Origin: Phoronis ovalis
Lineage: Eukaryota > Phoronida > Phoronidae
Assembly: GCA_028565635.1 (NCBI GenBank)
Contig: JAOXYB010091497.1
Span: forward strand, 1-22,170
Direction of reading: 5' to 3'
DNA length: 22,170 nt
The notes beneath the pieces were generated by a model. The model made no database searches, had not been told where the DNA came from, and saw nothing but the letters and a program-made list of their open reading frames with translations. Shown here one piece after another: positions 1 to 19,364 of the stretch. Position 1 is the stretch's first letter; every line of letters starts with the position of its first letter. A program made the position numbers and the translations under genes.

Positions 1-9231
<9,231 letters not shown>

Positions 9232-11100
9232 GCAGTATTTTTAGCCAAACAGTCTGTAATTCACTATGAACTGAAGTAATGTCGTTTACTACCTCTTTGA
9301 CGTATTGATCTTGTCCAGGACTACAGTACATAAGGAATTACTCTGAAAAATCTAGTCACTTCTTGATCTCGATACAAAGCAATTAACAAATTACTAAAAA
9401 AATAAAAGTTATAATAAAGATGATATAAAATGTATACTATCTAAAGGTAATGAGTATTGTTCAACACAACTTACTGGAATATGAACTTCTTGTCAAATTT
9501 GGAACAGTAAATGAAAAGATAGCAAGACAAAAGTATTCATTTTTAGAAAAGTACTGACTGGAAATTTACTTTTCCTATCGACCTGGGAAATTGTAATTAG
9601 CAAGTGGCCATATTGCATCAGGTAAAGACTTACTTTTTGGAAAAAAGTGAGTTTTCACCCAAAATGTGCCCCTTGCTGATTACATAGTCATGTGAAAGAC
9701 AAGTCGTGCTTATGTTTGTACTTTCCAAAAATGTTAATCTATATTTTCATTTAACTACCGTACCCAAAATAAACCTTAAAGTATATACAGAGGTGTAAAT
9801 AAGTTGCCCAGAATGGTACTAGCCACCTTGAGCTCTCGTATACCAGCAGTTCGCAAAATGTCTCAAATTTATGTGCTACCTGACTCAATGTATGTAATAT
9901 GTACATATCTATGTCATAAGTTAAAAAATAATATCTAGTTGAATGGTAAGCCTTCAAGTACTTTCTGTTTTGTTCGCCAATTTTCTATTCACTGGCAGAT
10001 ATTGCAATTTTGTAACGGCCACCATTTTGCTTTTGTTTTAAAGTGAAAAACAAAACTGTTTTTGTTGTTGTTAAAGTTTTTTTGGTTTTTAAACAGTTTT
10101 TTTTGTTAAGTCGTAACAGCCCTTGTGCCACCAAATAATTCCATTTAAGATTTTGCATGTTGTTTTTCACTGTTATAGATATAGACACTATGTATAATTT
10201 TGACTGCAGTTACAAAGGGTAAATTAAGTTCTTGTTGCATAGAACTTGCAGCATGTGTTGGTATATTTGTTCACATTGTACATTCAAATTCATGCAGTAA
10301 ATTAAGATTATTATAAATGTAGAGAATTATTGTACGAAATCAGGGTGCTACCTTTCTTTTTTTGATTTTGACTATTAACTATTTAAATTATTGCCATATT
10401 TATAAATTTGATTTTAGTTTATAGTCATATATTAGTTTGTGTTGTAAAGTTGATTCTTTGTTTAGATGAATTAGAATTTGTATTAGAACCTAGCAAAGTT
10501 ATAGAATATTTTTGTATGTATTGTGTAGTTCGATGCGGAAAGTTGGAGCAGACACATGACCTTGCATTACAATCCTACATTTCATCCTGCCTCCACATAT
10601 CTAGTTCTAAATAGCTCAGATAAATAGATGCCTTTTTGTGTACTTTCTTTTTACAAGATTCAGTTTGGAAATGAAAATTTTATAGTAAGGCCATTGTGTA
10701 ATTAAGAACTTTTCACATAACTGTGCATGCATATTTACTTTATTGTCATCAAATCATCACATTGATACATAAAATATTTTGTCTCATGAACCATTAAGCT
10801 GTGAGGATACTTGGTAAGAAATAGTCACTTGTACAGTGTGTAATCATTGTATTTTTTTTCGAGGAAAGTCACGATGAATGCATTTACCCGTATGTCAAAG
10901 CAGCTTGATTCAAAGTGTATAAAGAAGGCAACAACTTTATTGCTAATTCTTTTGGTGTATTTAATAAAACTACAAGTATTTGTAGAATAAGAAAGCTATT
11001 ACTTTGTCACATTTGTTGCTACAAAAACCAATGCATAACCCAATACAAACCAAGATCTGTTCCTGTATAACAGCTACATGTATATATTATAAATATAACA
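9232..11100 (+). other. Probable 3' UTR and downstream flank of the ZSWIM gene
   Basis: No coding exon is supported. Canonical AATAAA hexamers on the + strand at 9401-9406, 9413-9418, 9768-9773 and 10963-10968 give candidate polyadenylation sites about 170, 185, 540 and 1,735 nt after the stop. The two closely spaced signals at 9401-9418 are the most likely proximal end. T-rich runs occur near 10030-10110. The frame open at 10408-10614 is AT-rich low-complexity sequence with no recognisable domain. Confidence 0.55.
9401..9418 (+). terminator. Candidate polyadenylation signals (two AATAAA) for the ZSWIM gene
   Basis: Two AATAAA hexamers at 9401-9406 and 9413-9418 lie about 170-185 nt after the ZSWIM stop codon. 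They are on the sense strand, but the cleavage site cannot be read from sequence alone. Confidence 0.45.
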
Positions 11101-11119
11101 AGGTGCCTACAAAACACTA

Positions 11120-11960
11120 ATCCCCTTGCTGTACATAGAAAGTAAATCAGTTTGACCTAGTTTTGGTAAAATTGCCTACAACAATTTACTATACATACAC
11201 AAATTTGAAGGAAGGATTGCTCATATTGACTTTTATGAACGTTAAATTACCTCCAAATTACCTTTCAACATCATTTTTGCTGCTTGTTAGAATTTTGACC
11301 TTTGACCCCTAAATGACCTTTTGACCCCAAGGTCAACAATGGCCTACCCTGGGGATGTCAAACCTCAAATACCATGTCCTTAACCACAACAGACTTCGAA
11401 ATATGGCTTAGTGAATTTTGGACGGTCAATAAATTAATTGAAAATATGCCAAAAAAATAAAAGCAAACCTTTTAGTACCGAAATCTTTTCAAAGATCATC
11501 TAAAATACTTCGTTGTAACTCAATAGAATCATATTAGAACATTTTGATTTTTTTTTTCAAAATTTGACCTTCAAATGACCTTTTGACCCCAAGGTACCCC
11601 AGGAATGGCATACATCAAGTAACCGTTTTCGAGATAAAGCTTGCTGAAAATTGGAAAAAGAAGAAAGAAATCGTACAAAACCAATAGGGTTGCTCCCTTA
11701 TAGGAGCAACCCTAATTATCAGGAGTTTCTGAGAAATTTTCAAATAGATTAATTTGAATGCAAAGTTTAACCCAAATCCGCACTGCACACAAAGTAGGTC
11801 AGTGTGACATACTTTTGGTAGGGTTGCATAGCACCCGGGCATAGCACAAGTAAATATGTAATCATACACAAAATTAAACCCCGGGATTAAAGTTCATCCA
11901 GTTAGAGTTCATCCAGTTTTCGAGAAATGGACTTAAAAGTTAATTGCAAAAGTTACCCCG
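11120..11960. repeat. Repeat block with internally duplicated, diverged segments
   Basis: At least two pairs of related segments occur. First, 11290-11430 and 11560-11660 share an exact 23-mer (11311-11333 and 11573-11595) followed by alignable flanks: AATGGC at about 11338 and 11605, and GCTTAGTGAATTTTGG against GCTTGCTGAAAATTGG. Second, about 11135-11190 resembles 11780-11835 (AAAGTAAATCAGTTTGACCT against AAAGTAGGTCAGTGTGACAT). A 13-bp sequence, AGTTCATCCAGTT, is repeated at 11891-11903 and 11906-11918. No transposase-like frame is present. This looks like decayed non-autonomous interspersed repeats, but I cannot assign a family. Confidence 0.7.
11688..11717. repeat. Perfect inverted repeat, 12-bp arms
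   Basis: The arms TAGGGTTGCTCC and GGAGCAACCCTA are exact reverse complements separated by six bases, CTTATA. The hairpin sits inside the repeat block. It may be the tip of a non-autonomous element or two abutting copies of an element end. Confidence 0.75.
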
Positions 11961-12084
11961 TGTTACTGAAGTATGAACCAGACTGGTGTTGTATCCCCAT
12001 GCTCACAAAGCGAGAGCATCTTAATGATATACATTAATTTATTTTCAAAATGGAACATAATAAGGGGATTGGGGGGTCCTTCCA

Positions 12085-12260
12085 GGGTGCAATGCTCGCA
12101 CTTAAAATTTGGCAATGCTCGCTACTCTCACTTAATACGAAAAAAAAACACTAAAAAAAAGTTGCCAAAAAAAAATCTTAGGGCATTATAAAAAAAAAGT
12201 ATAATGTTTTCACGTACGCTACCCGTACGTGATCCGCGTGGCGTGCGTGATTGATCATGA
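12085..12260. repeat. Short repeats and CpG-rich palindromic patch
   Basis: CAATGCTCGC occurs twice around 12089-12125. At 12211-12231, CACGTACG and its reverse complement CGTACGTG flank CTACC, a perfect 8-bp-arm hairpin. It is followed by GATCCGCGTGGCGTGCGTGA. This patch is far richer in CpG than the surrounding DNA. I see no coding potential. Confidence 0.65.
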
Positions 12261-13400
12261 AATAGGAAAACAAGTTATCGTGAATGGACTATTATTTGCC
12301 TATAATAATGGATTGTACAAATATTTACTTCACTGATTTTGATAATAAAACTGATTTATTGTGTAAAATTGAACAATCTACAATTACAAATAAAGTAAGA
12401 AATATACAATACAATAGTGTTTCAAAATATAAGTAAAGCTGTACACTAATAGCGAATACATACTTATCGCATCGAGAAGAACTCAATGTTGGTAGTATTT
12501 ATCTTGTGCATGACTTAACAAAATTAGATATAATAGTCACCGACAACACAAATAAACAACAACTCGCGCATTTTATTTGTTTGTTAACAGTAATTTATTT
12601 ATTTTTTAATTTTGAAATTGCAAAAAAAAACAAAAAACAAAAATACAAATTAAGAAAAATAATACAATAAAAAAGGTAAAGGAACATTGCCCAATTTCAA
12701 TAACAATGGATACAACAATTTATTTTAGAAGGCCTGCGAAATCTTTCCAATTAACTTATTTTAAAAAAACATAAGGCGACATGCTAAGAATGTCGCCTTC
12801 TAAATGATTTTTTTAGGAATTACAGTTGCTCTATATTGCTGTTATAGTTTGCTTATTTTCGGATGAATAATCATACGTGCTATGAATATATGTTGACAGA
12901 CGAACAGATAAATGTAAGGAAACACTTTGTTCCACTAAACAAGAACGTAAATATCCATCATTTATAAACACGTCAATATCACTATACAGTAAGGGAGTGG
13001 ATTGTTTTGCGTTTTCTGTGTTATATTACATTGGTCATATGATAATAATGACAACATTTGTGAATTGGCGATTCCTACAATAATATATATGTTCAACGAT
13101 AAATGTCCAGAGTGCCTGAAGTTTTGTCCAGGGCTTCAGTAATAGCGGGGCATTGTTGCTTCTAGAACGTATGCTTCTTTTTATAAAAAACAATAATCCA
13201 AACTTCTTTTTATGTAATATTTAAAAAAGTTATATTATTTTCAACATGTTAACTTAGTGAATATAGTTACAAATTATAGTCCTCTTACATTTTGCCTAAC
13301 ACACATTGAGTAACTAATTAGCAATTATAAAAGATATTAAACTAGATAAAAGTATCCACTGGTTTGTCTAAAACTAAATTATTTGTTAAAATTGGTCTTG
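12261..13400. other. AT-rich intergenic stretch
   Basis: No gene is supported. The stretch holds A-rich low-complexity sequence (about 12590-12680) and a hairpin at 12773-12799. Otherwise it is unremarkable AT-rich DNA between two convergent genes. Confidence 0.6.
12773..12799. repeat. Hairpin with 10-bp perfect arms
   Basis: AAGGCGACAT and ATGTCGCCTT are exact reverse complements around a 7-base loop (GCTAAGA). Outside the perfect stem, TAAAAAAACAT on the left and a TTTTTTTA run on the right allow imperfect extension of the arms. The GC-rich stem stands out in AT-rich DNA. It could be a small palindromic element or a transcribed hairpin; nothing else identifies it. Confidence 0.7.
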
Positions 13401-13408
13401 TCAATAAT

Positions 13409-13439
13409 AGCACCATACATCAACCAGTTAGCACCATAC
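13409..13439. repeat. Two copies of AGCACCATAC downstream of the oxidoreductase gene
   Basis: AGCACCATAC occurs at 13409-13418 and 13430-13439, 21 bp apart. The second copy is preceded by CCAGTT and followed by AT. The same motif, with similar flanks, recurs at 21677-21837 next to the second oxidoreductase copy. On the oxidoreductase sense strand it reads GTATGGTGCT. Here it lies 3' of the stop codon, just beyond a candidate polyadenylation signal. Confidence 0.75.
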
Positions 13440-13493
13440 ATAATGTAAAAAATAATATGTCAAACTTTTAGTGATGAAAAGTCACAGTTATAC

Positions 13494-13499
13494 TTTATT
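13494..13499 (-). terminator. Candidate polyadenylation signal of the oxidoreductase gene
   Basis: TTTATT on the + strand reads AATAAA on the minus strand, about 195 nt after the oxidoreductase stop codon. It is the nearest canonical hexamer I see, implying a 3' UTR of about 200 nt. Confidence 0.45.
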
Positions 13500-13591
13500 T
13501 AAAAAACAAAATCATTCAAAGATGGAAGTAGACAAGTTTGCAATTTAAAGAATCAACAATACAAACATGTCCTTGTAGTTCAAAAACAGCA

Positions 13592-13672
13592 CTATATCAC
13601 GCACACATTATAAAAGTTTCCAATTTCATTTTTGTGCAAAAGGAGTATTATATCACGTACACATAATAAAAA
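13592..13672 (-). repeat. Imperfect direct repeat in the oxidoreductase 3' UTR
   Basis: TATATCACGCACACAT at 13593-13608 is repeated as TATATCACGTACACAT at 13649-13664. The period is 56 bp, and each copy is followed by an AT/A-rich tail. Both lie within 110 nt after the stop codon, so they are probably transcribed. Confidence 0.65.
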
Positions 13673-13694
13673 AGGGATAAATACTTCAAAACAG

Positions 13695-14074
13695 TTAGAA
13701 AGTGAGAGTTTGCTTGGCATCATAAGCGCTTGGAGGCCCATCCAAACCCAACACTTTAGATGTGATACTACTTTTGTCGCTGAATATTCTCTTGAAGTTG
13801 ACATCTTCCAAGAATTCAGGTACACCTTGTAGTAATTCACCGGGAAGAACATCAGGGTGGGTAAGGAGGTAGGATACTGCACCGTTGACGCCATGTGTTG
13901 TCATGCCAGATCCTCCATGGCCTTCATTCACGATTAAACCGGGTGCCAGACGGAAGAATTTGGTAAAATTGTTAACGTTGACGGAACGGGGGCATGGCTT
14001 GAATGATACAACACCTTGGAAACGATCTCCGAAGAATTCGCGGATTTGGAATAAATTATGAATGAAGAACGTGC
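13695..14074 (-). CDS. Oxidoreductase last exon: C-terminal FAD-binding GHG segment
   Basis: This exon covers residues 515-640 and the TAA stop. The key segment is FRLAPGLIVNEGHGGSGMTT followed by HGVNGAVSYLLTHPDV, equivalent to the GHG-containing C-terminal flavin segment of DadA/DAO enzymes. The tail SKVLGLDGPPSAYDAKQTLTF is almost the same as the tail encoded at 22104-22170. The acceptor is TTTATTTTTAG. Confidence 0.85.
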
Positions 14075-16788
14075 CTAAAAATAAACAAAATAATCAATAA
14101 TTAACACTTATGTGAAATTAAATTATATGCTTATATAGGACCCAGTCTTCTTTATTATTTTATTACAATATGTGGAAAGTATTTATAGCTTACATTTGTA
14201 CCTTCATAGTGACATGATAAGAACGTCAAATCGTTAATTGTTATTTGAGAAATCAAGAAATAAGATTTAAATTATTTTACCTGGAAAACCAAGAGAAGCT
14301 ATGTTTCCACCTCCCGTAATCTTCACTAAGCTTAGATCAGCACTTGCAGAATAAGCTATGGGTGTGATATGGTTGATGTTTACTTCAAGGGTTGGCACGC
14401 GGCCTTTCAATAAAATATAACCAGACATGCCTACAGCTGTGGTTATGTGATCTGTAGCCCTCTTGTTTAGACCAAACATCTAAAATAGACAAATAAAGAT
14501 ATAAGAAAGAATTACAATCTTTGACTTGAAATGAAAATCAAAGTCAAAAATGTCAGAAATAAAATTAGAGTTATAATGTAGTTTCTAACGTAATTTGTGA
14601 AAGTAAAAGTACTATAATGGAGCTTGAAATATGTCTTAATAAACAATAAAAAAATTAATTTTTATTGCTGTAATGTTTTTAATCTACAAGTGCCATAGCA
14701 CTTGTCCTCACTTATCTTAACTAAAATTTTAAAACGTTGGCAGCAGAGGAATAATAATTTAACTACTTAACCAGAAACAAATTAAAGTGGATTTTGTTCT
14801 GTTACATAAAAACACCTCTCTTGAAACTTACCCTCTTGATAATGTTTTGGTTAGATGTATCATATTCAAACTTGCAGGAGTAGCCAAGAGAAAGTACCAA
14901 TTTATTGCATGCTTCGAAAGACGTTTGTCCTGCAACAAAAATAATTATATTTCAAAAAAACAATTCCGTACATTCATGATGAGCAAAAAAGTCAGCCCAT
15001 CAAACATTTCAACTAAACGCAGAGATTTAAAACGTGTCATATGGTTATATACCACGTAGGGAACTGGTAGTATAACTGAGCTTAAGAGTAAAGATTTCTG
15101 TAATAATATTGCATGACTATATTTGTTATCATATAATTACATTTACCTTGCTTATCCATAACTTCGATGCCTCGGACTCCTTTCTCATCTACAAACAGCT
15201 TATTAATGGTAAGATTCCCTAACCACTCTTGACCAGTAGCTTCTACTAAATTCTGGTATTTTTTGTGCAAATCTGGTGCCAAACGAGTGCCTTCGGGATG
15301 GTAATATGCTGCAGTCACAACTTTATTGCCATCACCAAAAACCTTTTCAAGATCTTCTCGGGAAACCGGTTGGTATGGGAGTCCATTATTTTCAGCGAGA
15401 GTTTTTAAATTTTCACCAGCATCAACAGCGTCTTCTGGAGTTAAAGCTACAGACATGCTGCAATCGTGATGATCAGGAAGACGGAAATCTGAATATCTTT
15501 CATCTTTTTCCATCATCCCTGGCAAAAGAACATTATCAGAACCTTTGGGAAGATACTGATCTAACCAGCGTTGCATCTGCAGTAAAACAGGTTTACTTGA
15601 TTTGGCGTATTTGCGTCCATAACTCCAAGCAGTGTCTTTGTAGGTTCCATTTGCTTTAATATACATATTCCTCAATGTTCCCACTTCCATATCCCAAAAT
15701 AGCTTCATGTTTGCCCAACCATCCCTTTGAAGCACTTCCTTCATTGGAATATCAATGTTAGTATAAGCGACACTTTGTGTGTCTTCAATTTTCTGCTCTG
15801 TGGACTGTATGCATCTCTTCATATTTTTAATCACAAAAGTGTGGCCACGGTAACGGCGATCGGTATTCAATCCACAAGCTAAAACATAAGTAATAAATAT
15901 ATTTAACATTAAAATGGCTTCAAATGTTTCATTGTACTTAATCTAAAGTGCATGAAAGTACGACAATATTCAGATACAAAATGATATTATGTACCTAAAT
16001 GTTCATGATAGTTGTACCCGCTTCCAATGTAGTTAGAGTCCACAGTGTCGCGAGCCATATAAGTGACAGTTTCAAATCCTTTTCCTTCTGCAACACGTAC
16101 GGCGTTCATGGCAGCAGCAGCCATTGACCCGGGTCCACCGGCGTAGATAGAACGATGTGTTGTATGATTTTTCTGATCAGTATAGTCACTCTGATCAAGA
16201 CGGCAGATTTTGACTACCTACAAAGCAGAAGAAATAGTTATATACCGTACGCCTATTGTTGTCCAGTATAAGGTAATGTCAATGGTATCTATTTACTCAG
16301 AAGAATGTTACTTTAAAATGTACTTTACCTTTTGCTTAGGGGGACTGCTTGCTTTCAAGAGACCAAAATCTTCAGTTTCTTGGTTAAAATGTTCTTGTAA
16401 GGTTTTCAGAACATTTTCATCTTTGGTTATCCAGTTACTGTAAATGGTCTTATTTGAGCGCACTTGATCTTCACAAAATTCTTCAGCGTCTTGCCCTGGG
16501 CGCTGGTTTGTCGAACTTAATCGATAGACCTAAATAACACAATACTTTTAACAGAATGGAAAGCTATTTAAAATCATTACGAATGTTGTTAATCTTTGTA
16601 AATGAACTATCGAGATATTTTTATACTTAAAAAAGGGTGTTTATACTGATATTTGTTTCAGAAATTTAAATCTTTATAAATAGCAAAAATAATCTTACCA
16701 TTGTATTTCCATATCGTGGACGTATACTTGACCTCAGACCCGACAAGGCGGCAGATTTGCTTTGCAAAAGTCTTAAAGCGGCAGGCAT
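13695..16788 (-). CDS. Mitochondrial-type FAD-dependent oxidoreductase, DAO/DadA-like, 7 exons (complete)
   Basis: Exons on the minus strand in transcript order: 16788-16699, 16529-16329, 16217-15995, 15878-15147, 14929-14832, 14479-14281 and 14074-13695 (TAA). All introns are GT-AG and phases agree, giving 640 residues. Residues 1-30 look like a mitochondrial presequence. Residues 120-154 form a beta-alpha-beta dinucleotide-binding fold: GPGSMA fits GxGxxA and the second strand ends in Asp154. About 394-416 (LTINKLFVDEKGVRGIEVMD) and 424-431 (NKLVLSLG) match the usual DAO pattern in which a substrate-domain strand returns to the FAD domain. About 562-585 (IVNEGHGGSGMTTHG) corresponds to the C-terminal FAD-binding GHG segment of DadA-type dehydrogenases. 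The likely reaction is flavin-dependent oxidation of an amine or amino acid in mitochondria; substrate and acceptor are unknown. The ~95 residues before the Rossmann fold are unusual for the family. I do not recognise the subfamily. Confidence 0.82.
14480..14831 (-). other. Oxidoreductase intron with hairpin
   Basis: This 352-bp GT-AG intron separates exons 5 and 6. ACAAGTGC and GCACTTGT (14686-14693 and 14698-14705) form a perfect 8-bp inverted repeat around CATA. Next to it is a near-palindromic A/T run at about 14644-14668. I see no coding content. Confidence 0.65.
15147..15878 (-). CDS. Oxidoreductase exon 4: central substrate-domain region
   Basis: This is the largest exon of the gene, covering residues 172-415. 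It is rich in charged and aromatic residues (ACGLNTDRRYRGH, WANMKLFWDMEVGTLRNMY, LPDHHDCSMSVALTPEDAVDAGENLKTLAENNG). The TPEDAVDAGENLKTLAENNG part resembles the helix after a DAO substrate-domain strand where tandem residues set up product of the ALTPEDA type. The exon ends in the strand-turn-strand LFVDEKGVRGIEVMDKQ. The intron that follows begins GTAAATG. Confidence 0.8.
15995..16217 (-). CDS. Oxidoreductase exon 3: FAD/dinucleotide-binding fingerprint
   Basis: This exon spans residues 98-171. Hydrophobic SIYAGG leads into GGPGSMAAAAMNAVRVAEGK and then FETVTYMARD: a glycine-rich turn, an Ala-rich helix and a second strand ending in an acidic residue that would bind ribose. It continues DTVDSNYIGSGYNYHEHL. 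A Pro stands between the two glycines of GxG, and Ala takes the third glycine position, as some members allow. Splice sites are TTTGTAG before and GTACATAA after. Confidence 0.78.
16699..16788 (-). CDS. First coding exon: start codon and probable mitochondrial presequence
   Basis: The exon encodes 30 residues starting MPAALRLLQSKSAALSGLRS and ending in GNTM. It has several Arg/Lys, no Asp or Glu, and alternating Ala/Leu/Ser, the pattern of an amphipathic matrix-targeting helix. The ATG at 16788-16786 is preceded by AGAAAAG, a purine-rich context. I chose it because it opens the only long frame that joins exon 2 in phase. A possible acceptor (TGTGATTTTAG) lies a few tens of bases upstream, so a 5' UTR intron is possible. 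Confidence 0.72.
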
Positions 16789-17340
16789 CTTTTCTTCAAA
16801 TTTGTAATAATACTAAAATCACAGAATTTGTTTTAGATTTTCTATTGTGTGCATGTGTCAAATCAACGACTAAGTTTTCTGAAATTTTCTTCTCTTAGTC
16901 TTTTGATTTGTGTAAAGTTGCTTCCTGAGCGATGGCTGAATTCTGAAGCTTCCATCACAACCTTGCGATATATATACCTTTTTTCCACAACATGACCTTT
17001 TCCCTTAGTTGTTTTTAATAACATTTTTCCAGGAATTGTTTGATGTTGTGTTGGTAAATAATAGTTATGATTCATAGCCTTAAAAATATTTTTATGATAT
17101 CCGGTTTAGAAAGTGACGTCAACAAAGCCTGAATCTTACGGTGTTTTTAAGTTAAAAGTTAATAAATATACATAACAAATATACATTTCCAAATATCTTA
17201 TCAGATTATAGCGACATGTAAACACCTGTATCTTTACACCGTTACACAATAATTAGAAATTATATGTGACCTTTTAATACCTTTGCCCTATTTCAATGAC
17301 GTCCAGCGGCTTAAATATAAGCCTTATCTATCACAGTTTT
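16789..17340 (-). promoter_or_regulatory. Putative 5' region of the oxidoreductase gene
   Basis: This is the upstream side of the minus-strand gene. TATATATA at 16969-16976 lies about 180 bp before the ATG and could serve as a TATA box. A full palindromic CRE-type site, TGACGTCA, lies at 17114-17121, about 330 bp upstream. The transcription start is not identifiable, and a minus-strand open frame at 16863-17075 shows no recognisable domain, so I read it as UTR or chance. Confidence 0.3.
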
Positions 17341-18401
17341 ATATAAGTTTATGAAAATACATAACAAGTAGTAACGTTCATCTTACGAAACCTTTGATCT
17401 AGTTTCTAAATGCAAGGTATATGGTATAAGGACACAATTGATTTTCCCATCTACTTCTGTGGTAATTTCATGTAACTTAAATCATAAAAAAATCCCAAAC
17501 ATTACGCGAAGAAAATTACTTGTTAAGAACTGAAGATTATTATGTATACTACTCCCAGTTAATTTTTCGTGCAGTCATGATCACCAAAATTGTTTGCTAT
17601 TCCACTATGAAGACTACCCCCAGAAAAATGCAACCTCACAACTGACAAAATTCATAGCTTTGCCCTAGCTCAAATAATCCTATCAAATTTTTTTTTTTTA
17701 CTTTAAAAAGCTAATATTAGTTTCAATCTCTTGTACAGTAATTTCCCTTTCAAACAAAAACAAACAAAAAAAGCCAGCGCCAAGGAGGAAAAAAGAAAAA
17801 ATCATAAATTTAAGGTTTTGGCACTACTTTCAGTGCCAGCCTTTGCGCCATCACTGCAGTTACATGTACATCAATCAATTGTGACCTTATGCCATATGTG
17901 TATTATGTACAACACATGTATTTAGTTGAAATAAATTTTTTTCATCTATAGTCCTTATGTTGCATTTTGCAAAGAATAAAATTGGTTCATATAAATTAGA
18001 CTGGCTAGAAATTTCAAGATTTCAAAAACTTTCGCTATCTTTTCAAAACATGACTTTAAATATTTATTTTAAGCGTGTTTTAATCCTGATTTTGTTAATT
18101 TTTAATTTGTATTAATAAGAAAGGGAATATTTAAATGACTTAATTTATAAGTTGACAAATGAAATGACAAACTCTTTTAACTTTAAATCATCCTCTCCAT
18201 GAAATTGTTGAGTTACTTTTTTATTATTCGTTGGCCGTATTTTTGTTATCTTTTTCTAGAGGATAAACCTTCTTGCTACGTCATCTGAAATCAGCTTTTA
18301 ATCTTTTATTAGAAACTGGTAAAAATATTAGCATATTTAAGACGAAACATTGAGTTGTTTGGTACAATAAAATTCATCAAAACGAATCGACACGTGACGG
18401 A

Positions 18402-18504
18402 AATTTGATGTTTCTTTAATTTGATAAATGTTGTTTTAATTTGATGTTCCTTTAATGTTATGATAATGTATCATTGTAGTAATAGTATAATTTGATAAAT
18501 GTTT
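18402..18504. repeat. Short direct repeats containing TTTGAT
   Basis: AATTTGATGTTTCTTTAAT at about 18401-18420 recurs as AATTTGATGTTCCTTTAAT at about 18438-18456. AATTTGATAAATGTT at about 18419-18433 recurs at about 18489-18503. This is a small degenerate minisatellite in noncoding DNA. Confidence 0.6.
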
Positions 18505-19364
18505 TTTTTATTTATCCTGATAAACAGCCACCCTAATAAACTTACTTCACAAGTTCAAAAATAAAATAAAATCTCTCAGCTTCTATTTGGAAAAATTAGA
18601 GTAAATATCCTTTTTTAATAATATTTTTTTTCAATCTTTGCAGCCAAAACAGTTGAATGACAATTGACATCATAAATGTATAATTTTTGAAAATTACTTA
18701 TATATGAAAGTTAGAGATGCGAGAAGCGATAAAGGAATTGTATAATCTACCAGTTTTAGCAGTATGGTAGGTGGTTTTCTTCTAGGATTATAGGATATAG
18801 AGAAATACTTTACTAGAAAAATGTACAGTACAAATCGTTGATCAGGTCCTAAGTTGATTGTAGCTAAGAACATCTTTTTTCGTAGCATGAAGTTTCGGGG
18901 TAGATTATACGAAAGGCACGTTTTTGAATTATTTTTTTTATTAAAACTACTAAATCGTTATCAATGATATATGGTGACTAAGCATGACTGGCTTATTCTA
19001 TCAATGAACTAATGTACGCACAATAAAAAGTTACAAGATCCTTTTGGCTGAAACTGCTCTTTAAAAAAATCCCGGCAAGAAGTATATACGACATTGGCTT
19101 TATAAATTGTGTGATAAGTACACATCATCTGTAGAGAAAGGATGTTATCTAGAAAATGCTGTGATTTTACATGATACGTGAGCAAATAAATTATACACGT
19201 TATTCTACGACTGCTAAAGTATGCTGAAAAACATTTGCACACTATATTGAATATTTCCTTGCACCCCGGCCTTGCACCCACTGTTTTATAATTCCGCGAA
19301 TTACATTTCCCAGGCTGTACACATTATTTTTCATATCGCACACCCTTTTTGCTGAGGCTGCGCG

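Noticed and set aside
10408-10614. 68-codon frame in the ZSWIM downstream region
   Set aside because: AT-rich, hydrophobic and low in information, with no domain and no supporting splice or start context.
12773-12799. Histone-type 3' stem-loop or bacterial-style terminator
   Set aside because: The stem sequence does not match the histone stem-loop, and intrinsic bacterial terminators do not apply in this context.
15276-15659. 127-codon frame on the + strand
   Set aside because: Antisense to oxidoreductase exon 4, whose minus-strand frame is supported by motifs and splice phases.
16863-17075. 70-codon minus-strand frame upstream of the oxidoreductase
   Set aside because: It does not join exon 1 in frame and shows no domain; more likely 5' flank or UTR.
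19009-19281. 90-codon minus-strand frame in the intergenic region
   Set aside because: No recognisable domain, no matching exons nearby, and composition like the flanking noncoding DNA.
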